A stretch of 64,000 nucleotides of DNA from a virus. Made by a program: the position numbers and the translations under genes. Within the stretch, counting starts at the first letter, position 1. The number at the start of each line of letters is the position of its first letter. The notes under the pieces are model-generated. The model was not told where the DNA came from. It did not search any database and worked only from the letters and a program-made list of their open reading frames with translations. Positions 8,249 through 15,714 of the stretch are shown one piece after another. The DNA lies in IMG/VR virus record IMGVR_UViG_3300013005_000002, positions 1 through 64,000 of that record; one strand, written 5' to 3'.

Positions 8249-8446
8249 TTAGTCATCAAACACACTATCTGTTGAATTTCTTTGAGGAAATTCAAGTTTT
8301 ACATCAGGCTGTAATATAGACATTACGGCTTCAATCCAAGCTAAAGATACTTGTAGTTCTCCAGGTACATCGTATGTTGTACCATTGCGATAGTTTTGTT
8401 TAGCCATTTCATTAATTTTATTTATTTGTTCATTAGTTATTTTCAT
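8249..8446 (-). CDS. Hypothetical protein, 65 aa
   Basis: The start is placed at ATG 8446 (MKITNEQINKINEM) rather than an in-frame upstream ATG, because the tiny gene upstream ends inside it by a 14-base overlap. It is helical at the N-terminus, with QVSLAWIEAVMSIL in the middle. It resembles small phage proteins that follow a helix-turn-helix-like layout, but I cannot assign a function. It is the last gene of the 8249-11035 chain. Confidence 0.65.
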   Translation of the reverse strand: MKITNEQINKINEMAKQNYRNGTTYDVPGELQVSLAWIEAVMSILQPDVKLEFPQRNSTDSVFDD

Positions 8447-8606
8447 AAAAAACGCTCCAATATATATTAAACGCAATCTGATAATCTAAAATAAGTTCAA
8501 GTGGATAAAAAACTTTAATAAATTCATATGATGTATTTAAATGTGAGTATAAAATAGGTTCATACATGTCATAAAAACCAAAATCAATATTTTTATATTT
8601 TCTCAT
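8433..8606 (-). CDS. MKKY-family tiny protein (MRKYKNI), 57 aa
   Basis: Tiny leftward gene beginning M-R-K-Y-K-N-I. A YP motif followed by a hydrophobic stretch (FYPLELILDY, about residues 33-42) recurs in several other members. It starts in an ATGA overlap with the previous tiny gene and ends in a 14-base overlap with the next. Member of a 23-gene family described in the findings; function unknown. Confidence 0.72.
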   Translation of the reverse strand: MRKYKNIDFGFYDMYEPILYSHLNTSYEFIKVFYPLELILDYQIAFNIYWSVFYENN

Positions 8607-8767
8607 GTAAAAAATCCAAAAAAATGATAAGTATAAAATTCAAAAAGTTTAAAATTTTGTGTTATTTTAAATTTCATTACATCATCCCAATATTTTTTAT
8701 ATAAAATATGTCTAAGATTAGGTGAAGAAATTTTATTAACAGTAAATATTATTTTATATTTTCTCAT
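8603..8767 (-). CDS. MKKY-family tiny protein (MRKYKII), 54 aa
   Basis: Begins M-R-K-Y-K-I-I and ends in a very aromatic tail (residues 42-53, including YTYHFFGFF). The start overlaps the upstream gene by 14 bases; there the leader, read in the shifted frame, supplies the upstream product's last codons. The stop forms ATGA with the next member. Function unknown. Confidence 0.72.
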   Translation of the reverse strand: MRKYKIIFTVNKISSPNLRHILYKKYWDDVMKFKITQNFKLFEFYTYHFFGFFT

Positions 8768-8933
8768 TATTCCACTTTACTTGACACATTTTAAAAGCTT
8801 TATCTTCATCTATCTTCTTCATCGTTTCACTAATCACACAATTATTATAAAAAACCGCGCATTCATATGTCATATTTTTACTTGGTTCATTTAAACATAC
8901 ATTTGCAATAAGTGTAAGTAAAATTTTGCTCAT
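8754..8933 (-). CDS. Small putative exported Cys-containing protein, 59 aa
   Basis: Product of 59 residues with a short hydrophobic N-terminus (MSKILLTLIANVC) that could be an export signal. A region with two cysteines (ECAVFYNNC) and a third Cys near residue 50 suggest an extracytoplasmic protein with disulfides. The start overlaps the previous stop as ATGA and the 3' end overlaps a MKKY-family start by 14 bases. Export is an inference. Confidence 0.55.
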   Translation of the reverse strand: MSKILLTLIANVCLNEPSKNMTYECAVFYNNCVISETMKKIDEDKAFKMCQVKWNNEKI

Positions 8934-9043
8934 TTTTTTATCCTATTGCATATTACTTCTGGCGTATTATATGCATTCCATACAGACATAAACATTAATC
9001 CAAGAATAAATGCACTAGACACTAAAAATGTTTGCTTACTCAT
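8930..9043 (-). CDS. Small single-span membrane protein, 37 aa
   Basis: A 37-residue frame enclosed by ATGA overlaps at both ends (9040-9043 and 8930-8933). One hydrophobic segment (about residues 5-23, FLVSSAFILGLMFMSVW) makes it a likely membrane peptide. Function unknown. Confidence 0.65.
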   Translation of the reverse strand: MSKQTFLVSSAFILGLMFMSVWNAYNTPEVICNRIKK

Positions 9044-9171
9044 AGTTCACCCACTTCAATCCAAGCGTCAGTTAATACCATAAATAATTTCATATCTTCT
9101 TGTATTTTTAAACATACTTTAGTAGTAAGTAAGCCTAGTATATCTTTTTCTGGATTATAGTATATTTTCAA
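9040..9171 (-). CDS. Hypothetical protein, 43 aa, TTG start
   Basis: No ATG is available in frame. A TTG at 9171 with AAGGA 7-8 bases upstream begins MKIYYNPEKDILGLL. The frame ends as CTATGA, overlapping the next ATG. It sits 26 bases downstream of the coiled-coil lipoprotein gene. Unknown function. Confidence 0.55.
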   Translation of the reverse strand: MKIYYNPEKDILGLLTTKVCLKIQEDMKLFMVLTDAWIEVGEL

Positions 9172-9197
9172 AGTGTATTCCTTGGTACAATATTATT

Positions 9198-10010
9198 TTA
9201 ATTACGTTCATTAGAGATGACAGTTCCATTATTACTAATAGTAAAGCGACAATTAGTATTATCTGTTGTTATAAAATTTCCATTAGTTAATATCACAAAT
9301 CTTGTATTTCTACCTTCTATGTTTTCACTGAAACTTGCTAAATATTTTCCATTAGATAATTTTAAAAACACTTCGTTATACGCACCTTGGGCTCCACAAG
9401 GATCATAAATTTCAACAATGTTATTATATCCTTGTAAAATTGCTAGCTGGACTAGAATAGAATTCATTTGGGTTTGTAAGTAAGTAACATTACTTTGGAC
9501 AGACATATTGTTAGATTCCAAAGAGTTTACTTGTAGTTGTAATGCATTTAGTTGAACCTGAGTAATTGAGCTTTGATTGCTTAGACTTGTAAGTATTGTG
9601 TTAGTCATACTCAAATTATTTTGTAAATTATTAATAGACATTAATAAAAGAGACGTATTTTCTTCTGCTGCATTAATTTTACCTTCTAATACTGAAGTTA
9701 CTGACATTGTAGAAGTTATCTGAGAAGAAAGAGAGTCAAGTTGAGATTGTAAATCTACACTGTTGGCATTCAAAGCTAATAAACCAGAATTAATAGTGTC
9801 GATTCTTCCGTTTATATTAGATCCTTGTAAAATTAATGCTTCATCTAAAGCAACTAGTTGTGTCTGAGTGGACATATATTGTGACTCAAGTTGTGTTACT
9901 CTGGATTTTAAATCATCAATTTGATTTTGTAAGTAATTTGGATTAAATTTCTTCTGGCTACATCCCGATAAAATTATAATTATTGATACTAATAGAGATA
10001 TATTTTTCAT
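9198..10010 (-). CDS. Coiled-coil lipoprotein, 270 aa
   Basis: A signal peptide with lipobox ILSGC (Cys about residue 17) predicts a membrane-anchored, envelope-facing protein. Residues about 25-195 form a long heptad-rich coiled coil with Leu/Gln/Asn/Ser repeats (patterns such as LQSQLDSLSSQI and LQLQVNSLESN), like Lpp- or fibre-shaft-type trimers. The last 75 residues are a separate beta-rich globular domain containing two Cys and ending in ISNERN. Its ATG overlaps the stop of the subtilisin gene (ATGA), so the two are coupled. Possible roles are surface exclusion, or an envelope partner or substrate of the protease; both are inference. Confidence 0.75.
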   Translation of the reverse strand: MKNISLLVSIIIILSGCSQKKFNPNYLQNQIDDLKSRVTQLESQYMSTQTQLVALDEALILQGSNINGRIDTINSGLLALNANSVDLQSQLDSLSSQITSTMSVTSVLEGKINAAEENTSLLLMSINNLQNNLSMTNTILTSLSNQSSITQVQLNALQLQVNSLESNNMSVQSNVTYLQTQMNSILVQLAILQGYNNIVEIYDPCGAQGAYNEVFLKLSNGKYLASFSENIEGRNTRFVILTNGNFITTDNTNCRFTISNNGTVISNERN

Positions 10011-10672
10011 TTTTTACATTCCTCCTGTAATAATTCATGAGTTCTTACTGCAGTAGCTTGACTTGTCCCACTCATTGTAACATATCTTTTTTTAATCCCA
10101 AAGGATTTTATCTCTTTACCTTTTCTCCAAATCATATCATTTAATCCATAATTACTATATTTATCTTTATTAAGTAATCCTGAGCCGCTTCCTACTACAT
10201 CGATGTTCTTCATGTTGTAACTAGCTGGATAGTATGGAGTTTTTGTTATATCATTATTATGATTTCCTGCTGCCACTACTACTTTTGTTCTTTGTGTAAG
10301 AACAAGTAATTGTAGGAATTCCGCAATATAGAAATCATTTCCACCAGCCGAGAAGTTTACATATTCCATTCCTAATTCTCTTGCTTTTTTAAAGCATTCA
10401 GCACTTAAATTTACTGGTTCTTTTTTACTATTTGTTGTTAAAAATTTACAAGAATAAAGCTTGACTCTGTTACACACTGGTGTTTTTAAGTCTGGACCAT
10501 ATAGTACAATACCAGCAATGTGTGTTCCGTGGCCGTGGTCATCAGATAAATCTACTTTATCCTGAGATGCTAAATACTTAGCAATTTCAGGTACTTGCGA
10601 CGATACTCCAGTATCTACTACCATTACTTTAATGTCTTGTGCTAATAAGAGTGAAAATAATAAATAAACCAT
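10007..10672 (-). CDS. Compact subtilisin-like serine protease (S8), exported
   Basis: Product of 221 residues with a complete catalytic set: Asp20 in VVDTGV, His48 in HGHGTHIAG, oxyanion Asn in VVAAGN, and Ser204 in SGTSQATA. The first 12 residues (MVYLLFSLLLAQ) look like a short signal peptide. There is no propeptide, so it is about the minimal S8 domain. It is translationally coupled to the coiled-coil lipoprotein gene downstream. Phage-encoded subtilases are uncommon; the substrate could be a host envelope or co-encoded protein. The protease assignment is firm; the role is unknown. Confidence 0.9.
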   Translation of the reverse strand: MVYLLFSLLLAQDIKVMVVDTGVSSQVPEIAKYLASQDKVDLSDDHGHGTHIAGIVLYGPDLKTPVCNRVKLYSCKFLTTNSKKEPVNLSAECFKKARELGMEYVNFSAGGNDFYIAEFLQLLVLTQRTKVVVAAGNHNNDITKTPYYPASYNMKNIDVVGSGSGLLNKDKYSNYGLNDMIWRKGKEIKSFGIKKRYVTMSGTSQATAVRTHELLQEECKK

Positions 10673-10698
10673 AATTAATTGTATACCTTATGTTTAAA

Positions 10699-10866
10699 TT
10701 ATGTCAAATATTTTAATTGTACTTCAGCAATTGTTTTAAGTCTTATAAAAAGAGGATAATAAATAGAATTACTAAGTTTTGATTCTAATTTAATTAAAAT
10801 TGTAATATTAAATTTATACCTTTCATAATTATTTAAATAAATTTTTAGATTTTGATATTTTTTCAT
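10699..10866 (-). CDS. MKKY-family tiny protein (MKKYQNL), 55 aa
   Basis: Starts M-K-K-Y-Q-N-L. It has the family's YYPL motif (residues 37-40) followed by a mixed hydrophobic helix (FIRLKTIAEVQL). The ATG lies one base after the stop of the preceding member. The next gene (subtilisin) begins 26 bases later. Function unknown. Confidence 0.72.
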   Translation of the reverse strand: MKKYQNLKIYLNNYERYKFNITILIKLESKLSNSIYYPLFIRLKTIAEVQLKYLT

Positions 10867-10867
10867 A

Positions 10868-11035
10868 TTAAATCATTCCGAGTAATTTATGTTTATAAAT
10901 AAAAAAGGATTGTTTTATGGTGGGATAAATTGATTCAAAAGCCCATAAATGAAGTTTACTTCTAAGTGAATATATTACTTGTTCATCTATATTAGAATAA
11001 ATCATTTTAGCGCCAATATTTTTATACTTTTTCAC
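10868..11035 (-). CDS. MKKY-family tiny protein (MKKYKNI, GTG start), 55 aa
   Basis: The GTG at 11035 overlaps the stop of the VWA-protein gene (GTGTGA). Encodes M-K-K-Y-K-N-I, with a YP motif near residues 37-38 and a basic, aromatic C-terminal stretch. The use of GTG while keeping K-K-Y shows that the protein start is what is conserved. Function unknown. Confidence 0.72.
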   Translation of the reverse strand: MKKYKNIGAKMIYSNIDEQVIYSLRSKLHLWAFESIYPTIKQSFFIYKHKLLGMI

Positions 11036-12183
11036 ACTAACCTCAATACTTTACCAAAAGTAGCTGGGGGTTCTTGATTACCTACTCCTACCCATAGAAA
11101 TGGTTTTTTTGGGTCTTCTGGCTTATCGGCACAGTCAAAATCCCCAAGATACAATATAGCGTCACAATTTAATCCCAAAGCTTTAGTTATAGCAGGAGAA
11201 TATGCCGTTCCACCCGCGCCAAATCTCTCCATAGGAATTTTATTCTTATTGTCAATTTTGACAACTTTTTGCACAACACAATCCGCATATATTAAATGTG
11301 CTTCACTCACATTTTTACTAATGTCAACAATCTCACTCATAAATGTATTAAACTGTTCATCGCTTATAGACCCAGATGTATCTATGCATACACCAAGTCT
11401 AAGCTGTCTATCTTTTTTCTTACCTGGCACATCAAATCCAAAGCGTCTATTGGATTTTCTTCTTGTACCTATTGTCTTTCTACTAGTTGCATTAGCTACA
11501 AAATTTCTTAGAATTTGTTTCCAGTTATGTTGTGACTCGGGTTTAAGTGATTCTATTGTCTTAATTAAATCAGATGGTACATTGCCGTGACTTGCTTTTA
11601 CTGCATCCTCTGCAATTCTTGACAATATAGCTTTTTCTAATTGTTGCTCAGATTCTGATAATTCACCGTCTTGTTCATTTTTAGAATGGTCATCAACCGT
11701 TGACATACCAGCTACTTTTTGTTTACAAGAATCAGGAGCTTGTTCTATTAAATCATAATAATACTGCGCAGTTTGAAATCCTAATACATTATTATTTTTA
11801 ATAGCTTTTTTAAAAGTTTCTAAGGTTACAATGTTCTCACCAAGTACTTCTATCCCTTTAATGTATTGGTTAATACAACAATCCGTTGCGATATTCCAAT
11901 TATGCATTTCTGCTTTGTTATTAATATCATAGAATGATTTCTTTGTGTGTTTAAACAATTGATGTAATATTTCATGCTTCAGTACCTTAGTTACATTATC
12001 AGGTCCAATCTTTTTTAAGAATTCAGGATTAAACCCTAAAACGCTAGTATTATTTTGGATTGTTGCGTATGCAGTTTCTACTTTACTATCGTAAATAATT
12101 TTAGACATTAAAGTAAAATGAGCATAGAATGGCTCATCTTTTAATAAATTATAGATAGCATTTTCTAAACTGTACACAGACAT
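11032..12183 (-). CDS. VWA-like protein with N-terminal putative metallopeptidase domain
   Basis: Product of 383 residues. The N-terminal half has HEILH (H70, E71, H74), the motif of the DUF2201-type putative metallopeptidase domain. A linker of about 60 polar residues follows. The C-terminal half is a VWA-like domain whose MIDAS motif reads DTSGS, with a later GGTAYSP and the second acidic motif LGDFDC. Such proteins pair with MoxR AAA+ ATPases, and a MoxR gene lies 4 bases upstream here. Together they probably form an ATP-driven chaperone or remodelling machine with an unknown phage-specific client. Confidence 0.85.
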   Translation of the reverse strand: MSVYSLENAIYNLLKDEPFYAHFTLMSKIIYDSKVETAYATIQNNTSVLGFNPEFLKKIGPDNVTKVLKHEILHQLFKHTKKSFYDINNKAEMHNWNIATDCCINQYIKGIEVLGENIVTLETFKKAIKNNNVLGFQTAQYYYDLIEQAPDSCKQKVAGMSTVDDHSKNEQDGELSESEQQLEKAILSRIAEDAVKASHGNVPSDLIKTIESLKPESQHNWKQILRNFVANATSRKTIGTRRKSNRRFGFDVPGKKKDRQLRLGVCIDTSGSISDEQFNTFMSEIVDISKNVSEAHLIYADCVVQKVVKIDNKNKIPMERFGAGGTAYSPAITKALGLNCDAILYLGDFDCADKPEDPKKPFLWVGVGNQEPPATFGKVLRLV

Positions 12184-12187
12184 ATCT

Positions 12188-13240
12188 CTACCTCTTATTA
12201 GCTATTTTATTACAGAATTCAACATCATTCAACAATAAAACTTTAGTAGTAAAATTACATTCACTTAATGTTTTAAATGTTTTTAATGCCAATTCCATTG
12301 GAATATCCAATAAAAATTGCTTTAAATTTGCCAAATCTTTTTCTTTTAAGAACTTTGGATTTGTCTCTATCTTGGATTCTAATTCTTTTAGTGGCTGATT
12401 TAAGTAATCCAGCCGGACTTCTTCTTTTTTTGTCATCATCTCTAAGATTTGCTCTCTTCTTTTAGGATAATTCTGTAAAATATCTTTTAAAGATAAAGTT
12501 TTCTCTTTTTTAAGCTTGAATGAAATAAAACTACTTGCGGCACTTGTCCCGACTAATCCAGCATAAAGCTCAAATCTTTGCTTATCAATAGTTGCTTCAT
12601 TTTCTAATGGATTAATAAAATCCATCCATGCTCTTGGATTAGGTTCTATTTTACTTGTGTCAAACTCTGATTTGCGTTCTTTCACTAACATCTCATGGTG
12701 ATTTCTAATGAAGTCAGCTATAACATCGGCACCTTTGGATTCTGCATATCCAATAAACTCTTCTACTGTCGGTTTAAAGTCAATGTGACAAAATCTTGAC
12801 ACCAAGGCAGAATCAGAGATATCAGTCGTAGAATATGAATTAGAATTATAATTTCCTGCTACAACAATATGCCATCCTTCTGGTAAAGTGTGAGTGTGCA
12901 TTTTGCGTGTTAGGACAAAAGGAAACATAGCTTGTAGTACATCGGGATGTGCTCTGTTAAACTCATCCAAAAAAATGACACCTTTACCTGATGTAGGAAA
13001 CCATTCGGGACGCATGTGGTAACTTGTTTTGCTATCCTGATCTTTATCCATTAAACCAATTAGGTCACCTACTTCTTGAGTAGCCAAGTATAATGGAATA
13101 AATCCAAAATCTTCGCCCAATTCTTTAGTACATTGTCCCACAACTTGTGTTTTACCCAAGCCATGAGAACCATGTAAGTATGGAACAATATTATGTTTTA
13201 AGAGTACAGGAAACACATTTTTAAAGCTTGCAATATTCAT
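12188..13240 (-). CDS. MoxR-type AAA+ ATPase
   Basis: Product of 350 residues. Walker A is GSHGLGKT (24-31), Walker B VIFLDEFN (88-95), sensor 1 Asn in AGNYNS (about 129-133), and SRF (about 148-150) supplies an arginine-finger-like position. The C-terminal region is a helical lid plus a Lys/Leu-rich helical extension. Order MoxR then VWA protein, separated by 4 bases, is the usual partnership. It would hydrolyse ATP to remodel a client presented by the VWA protein. Confidence 0.88.
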   Translation of the reverse strand: MNIASFKNVFPVLLKHNIVPYLHGSHGLGKTQVVGQCTKELGEDFGFIPLYLATQEVGDLIGLMDKDQDSKTSYHMRPEWFPTSGKGVIFLDEFNRAHPDVLQAMFPFVLTRKMHTHTLPEGWHIVVAGNYNSNSYSTTDISDSALVSRFCHIDFKPTVEEFIGYAESKGADVIADFIRNHHEMLVKERKSEFDTSKIEPNPRAWMDFINPLENEATIDKQRFELYAGLVGTSAASSFISFKLKKEKTLSLKDILQNYPKRREQILEMMTKKEEVRLDYLNQPLKELESKIETNPKFLKEKDLANLKQFLLDIPMELALKTFKTLSECNFTTKVLLLNDVEFCNKIANKR

Positions 13241-13270
13241 TTTATCCTCCGATATTGAATATGTTATTAT

Positions 13271-13918
13271 TTATTTCTCGTATTTACCAGCTAAAACTAC
13301 ATCCATGAGTGTTTTTTTAATTTCACCCTCTACTGCATACAAACCTTTACCATCTTTATATTCAATTGCCATGCCATCGGTGCTATGTAATTTTTTATTC
13401 TTTAATTTAATTGCAACTGGTTTTTCTGTGCAGACAACAATTTCATCAAAAGTCCAGTAAATACCACAGTCTTTGATTAAGTCATTAGTTATGTCAACTA
13501 GTGGATCTTTCTCTACTGGCAACTCATAAGCAATGAAAGAATAAAAAGCTACCCAGTAAGCGTCTAGTGATCCATATGATGCAGTTTCAGCTTGCTTTTT
13601 AATTTCATTTTCTGTTAATTCTTTTAAAGGTAAATCACCTACAATATCAGGAGCTACTTTTTGTAATTCTTTTGTTGGCTTACCTTCTGCTAGACTTGCT
13701 GCAATGCGCACACCTTCATATGGACTATCTGCCCAGATGACACGCTTAAACATCGGCAATTTTTGATATTCATAGACCTTAGCTAACGCTGCCTCGGCTT
13801 TTTGTCTATCACAAGGCTCTGTAGATAAACCAATATCCAGATATCTTTTTTCATATTCTGGTAGTTTAGCCTCTTGCTCTGGCGTCAATTTGTCAATTTG
13901 TTTTTTTTCTTTACTCAT
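13271..13918 (-). CDS. DUF6745-like protein, 215 aa
   Basis: Product of 215 residues. The order of features matches what I know of the DUF6745 family: SYGSLDAYWVAFYSFI in the middle, then CGIYWTFDEIVVCTEKP, then a beta-rich LHSTDGMAIEYKDGKGLYAVEG. Those proteins are widespread in bacteria and have no established function. Its ATG follows AAAGGAGATTTT. It is upstream of MoxR in the same direction and may belong to the same transcription unit. Confidence 0.75.
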   Translation of the reverse strand: MSKEKKQIDKLTPEQEAKLPEYEKRYLDIGLSTEPCDRQKAEAALAKVYEYQKLPMFKRVIWADSPYEGVRIAASLAEGKPTKELQKVAPDIVGDLPLKELTENEIKKQAETASYGSLDAYWVAFYSFIAYELPVEKDPLVDITNDLIKDCGIYWTFDEIVVCTEKPVAIKLKNKKLHSTDGMAIEYKDGKGLYAVEGEIKKTLMDVVLAGKYEK

Positions 13919-13928
13919 AAAATCTCCT

Positions 13929-14141
13929 TTAAGTTAAATTTTCTATTAAGTAATTAGTAAAATAATAAGCTTTTCTATAATCAATGTATACCGAATGAAA
14001 ACCAGAGTCTATATCATAATTAATTTTATCTAAAAATTGACCCATTTGATAATTAAGATGGTCACTAAGAAATAAAGATTCAATAGGCCAATTAACTACA
14101 TGTGTTTTTTGTTCAAACTTTAAATTACTGTACTTTTTCAC
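13929..14141 (-). CDS. MKKY-family tiny protein (MKKYSNL, GTG start), 70 aa
   Basis: The longest member. The GTG at 14141 overlaps the upstream stop (GTGA) and gives M-K-K-Y-S-N-L-K-F. Here the conserved Tyr is TAC, whereas the others use TAT. The C-terminus is aromatic (HSVYIDYRKAYYFTNYLI). Function unknown. Confidence 0.75.
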   Translation of the reverse strand: MKKYSNLKFEQKTHVVNWPIESLFLSDHLNYQMGQFLDKINYDIDSGFHSVYIDYRKAYYFTNYLIENLT

Positions 14142-14332
14142 TTAATCAAACCTTTACGTTTTGCCTCAATAAATCGATACATTAATTCATTACCATTCAT
14201 ATATTCACTATCTTTTTTTATCTTAAAAAAATCATAATAAACAGAATATGCATATAAAAACAAACCCATACTCCAAAAAAAGTGAGCAAAATATAATTTA
14301 AAAAAATCCATAAAATCATATAAAAATAACAT
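14138..14332 (-). CDS. Small membrane protein, 64 aa
   Basis: Product of 64 residues whose first 40 are strongly hydrophobic and aromatic (FMDFFKLYFAHFFWSMGLFLY), followed by a charged tail rich in Lys and Glu. Probably one or two membrane spans with a cytoplasmic C-terminus. The ATG (14332) follows directly on the stop of the upstream gene and the end overlaps the next by 4 bases. Confidence 0.65.
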   Translation of the reverse strand: MLFLYDFMDFFKLYFAHFFWSMGLFLYAYSVYYDFFKIKKDSEYMNGNELMYRFIEAKRKGLIK

Positions 14333-14635
14333 TTAATTCTCCCTAGAATATTCATATTGTTTTTCCGCAAGGTATTCCAGCTTGTCACACCATGCATCAT
14401 AAGCCCACGCATCAACTAAGTCATTACATTTTTCTAGGATTGTCTCTTGTTCTTTTATTGGAAAACTAGAAAGCTTTCTTTCTACTTGACTATCGTGGTC
14501 AAATATTGAAGCAATGAAATAATCACAGTTATTTGCTGATGTAGCGTTTAGTTCAAGCTCTACTTCAATTTGTGCGCAATACTCACCATCGGTTGATGTA
14601 AAGTGATCCGACTCAAATAAAAATGTTTTTGTCAT
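14333..14635 (-). CDS. Hypothetical protein, 100 aa
   Basis: Acidic protein of 100 residues with an N-terminal beta-rich part (EYCAQIEVELELNAT) and a C-terminal helix. AAAGGAG lies 8 bases before the ATG. No family recognised. Confidence 0.7.
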   Translation of the reverse strand: MTKTFLFESDHFTSTDGEYCAQIEVELELNATSANNCDYFIASIFDHDSQVERKLSSFPIKEQETILEKCNDLVDAWAYDAWCDKLEYLAEKQYEYSREN

Positions 14636-14661
14636 GTTCTTACTCCTTTAGTTATTATATC

Positions 14662-14880
14662 TTAGTCTTTAGTCCAAAGCAATTTATTTCCGAAGCTGGC
14701 TCTTATTGAGACGCGACCATTCATATACACTACAACTTTACCTTTAAGCATTCCGGCTCTAATAGAATTCTTTCTAAACCTACCAACAATATATTCTATT
14801 TCATCTAGAGATAACCCTGTGATATCACTAGCATATTCTATGTTGTTAGGGTCACTTAGGTAAAAAGATTGCTCAATCAT
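14662..14880 (-). CDS. Hypothetical protein, possible small DNA-binding protein, 72 aa
   Basis: Product of 72 residues. The first half (ASDITGLSLDEIEYIVGRFRKNSIRAG) reads like a degenerate helix-turn-helix and the rest is basic and beta-rich. It overlaps the end of the HTH gene upstream by 8 bases. DNA binding is only suggested. Confidence 0.65.
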   Translation of the reverse strand: MIEQSFYLSDPNNIEYASDITGLSLDEIEYIVGRFRKNSIRAGMLKGKVVVYMNGRVSIRASFGNKLLWTKD

Positions 14881-15124
14881 ATTTTAATCCTACAGGTAAG
14901 ATATAAGTATTTTCTTCTTTTTTGGATTTTGTTTTCTTATATTTATTTTTATAAATAAGATCTAGGTTTTTTCCACTAGACTTTATTTTTAAACTTCGGA
15001 TGATCCAATTAGCTGAGCCTTGTGAAACATTAAACATTTGAGCTAATTTATAATCACTATAATTAAATTTTTTGTAGGTTTCAATTATTTTATTTTTTAA
15101 ATCAACATTCATTTTATTTAACAT
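14873..15124 (-). CDS. Small helix-turn-helix protein, 83 aa
   Basis: Residues about 10-45 fit a helix-turn-helix of the resolvase/Hin type (IIETYKKFNYSDYKLAQMF, then SQGSANWIIRSLKI), followed by a lysine-rich tail. I prefer the ATG at 15124 to the in-frame ATG at 15112 because AAGGA lies 8 bases before it; it overlaps the sigma-like gene by 11 bases. Probably a regulator co-expressed with the sigma-like factor. Confidence 0.65.
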   Translation of the reverse strand: MLNKMNVDLKNKIIETYKKFNYSDYKLAQMFNVSQGSANWIIRSLKIKSSGKNLDLIYKNKYKKTKSKKEENTYILPVGLKYD

Positions 15125-15578
15125 TTTTTAGTTCCTTTCTTAAAATGTCTAATCCTCTTTTAATTGTTGCTTTTGTTGTATCATAATTTAAATTACGTTC
15201 TTTTGCTATTTCGGAAATAGTCATTTCTCCAAATAAATACTCTTTAACACGTTTTTTTGTTTTTCCATTTAATCTTTCTATTTGATTTATAACTTTAACA
15301 AAAAGCTTGTTGTCCGAGTAAATCACTTCATTATAATCTTTAAACATATTTTGATATTCTTTTGCTAATCTAACGCCATTCTTTTGATTAGTATCTACAT
15401 TTAATAGTGCCAATCTAAATCCTTTATGATAGTAAGTATTTAAATTTTCTATTTTAAGTCCTTTGTTTTTTATTAGAAGATTGTGAAATATGTCCTCAAT
15501 CAAATATTCATCACACTTTGGGTTTGTTTTTTTTAAATAAGATTTCACTTGTAAATACTCTTTTTCAGTTAGTTTCAT
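15114..15578 (-). CDS. Sigma-70/ECF-like transcription factor
   Basis: Product of 154 residues with the two-domain layout of small sigma factors. Residues about 18-70 (CDEYLIEDIFHNLLI, then YYHKGFRLALLNV) resemble region 2. Residues about 98-150 resemble region 4, with the HTH core MTISEIAKERNLNYDTTKATIKR split over two helices. An acidic, variable linker lies between. It could direct host RNA polymerase to phage promoters such as the TTAACAAGTTAG sites. The region 2 match is weak, so a region-4-only regulator remains possible. Confidence 0.55.
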   Translation of the reverse strand: MKLTEKEYLQVKSYLKKTNPKCDEYLIEDIFHNLLIKNKGLKIENLNTYYHKGFRLALLNVDTNQKNGVRLAKEYQNMFKDYNEVIYSDNKLFVKVINQIERLNGKTKKRVKEYLFGEMTISEIAKERNLNYDTTKATIKRGLDILRKELKNVK

Positions 15579-15581
15579 TAT

Positions 15582-15713
15582 TTATTCCTTTACCCAGCCA
15601 AAAACCGCACCAATTAAAAAATATACATAAAATACTGGGAATAGTAAATATGTAAACATGCCGATAAGCCCAGGTAAGAATAGCACTGTTAATATTGTTA
15701 AAATTATAATCAT
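15582..15713 (-). CDS. Small membrane protein, 43 aa
   Basis: Almost wholly hydrophobic 43-residue frame with two likely spans (about residues 2-22 and 24-41) separated by GMF. It lies between two translated genes with a 1-base and a 3-base gap. Unknown function. Confidence 0.6.
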   Translation of the reverse strand: MIIILTILTVLFLPGLIGMFTYLLFPVFYVYFLIGAVFGWVKE

Positions 15714-15714
15714 A

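Noticed and set aside
12277-12465. Rightward frame of 62 codons
   Set aside because: Antisense to the MoxR gene, hydrophobic only because of the complementary Lys/Glu-rich helices.
14218-14415. Leftward frame of 65 codons
   Set aside because: It straddles the tightly abutting genes 14138-14332 and 14333-14635 in another frame; their stop/start arrangement is far more convincing.
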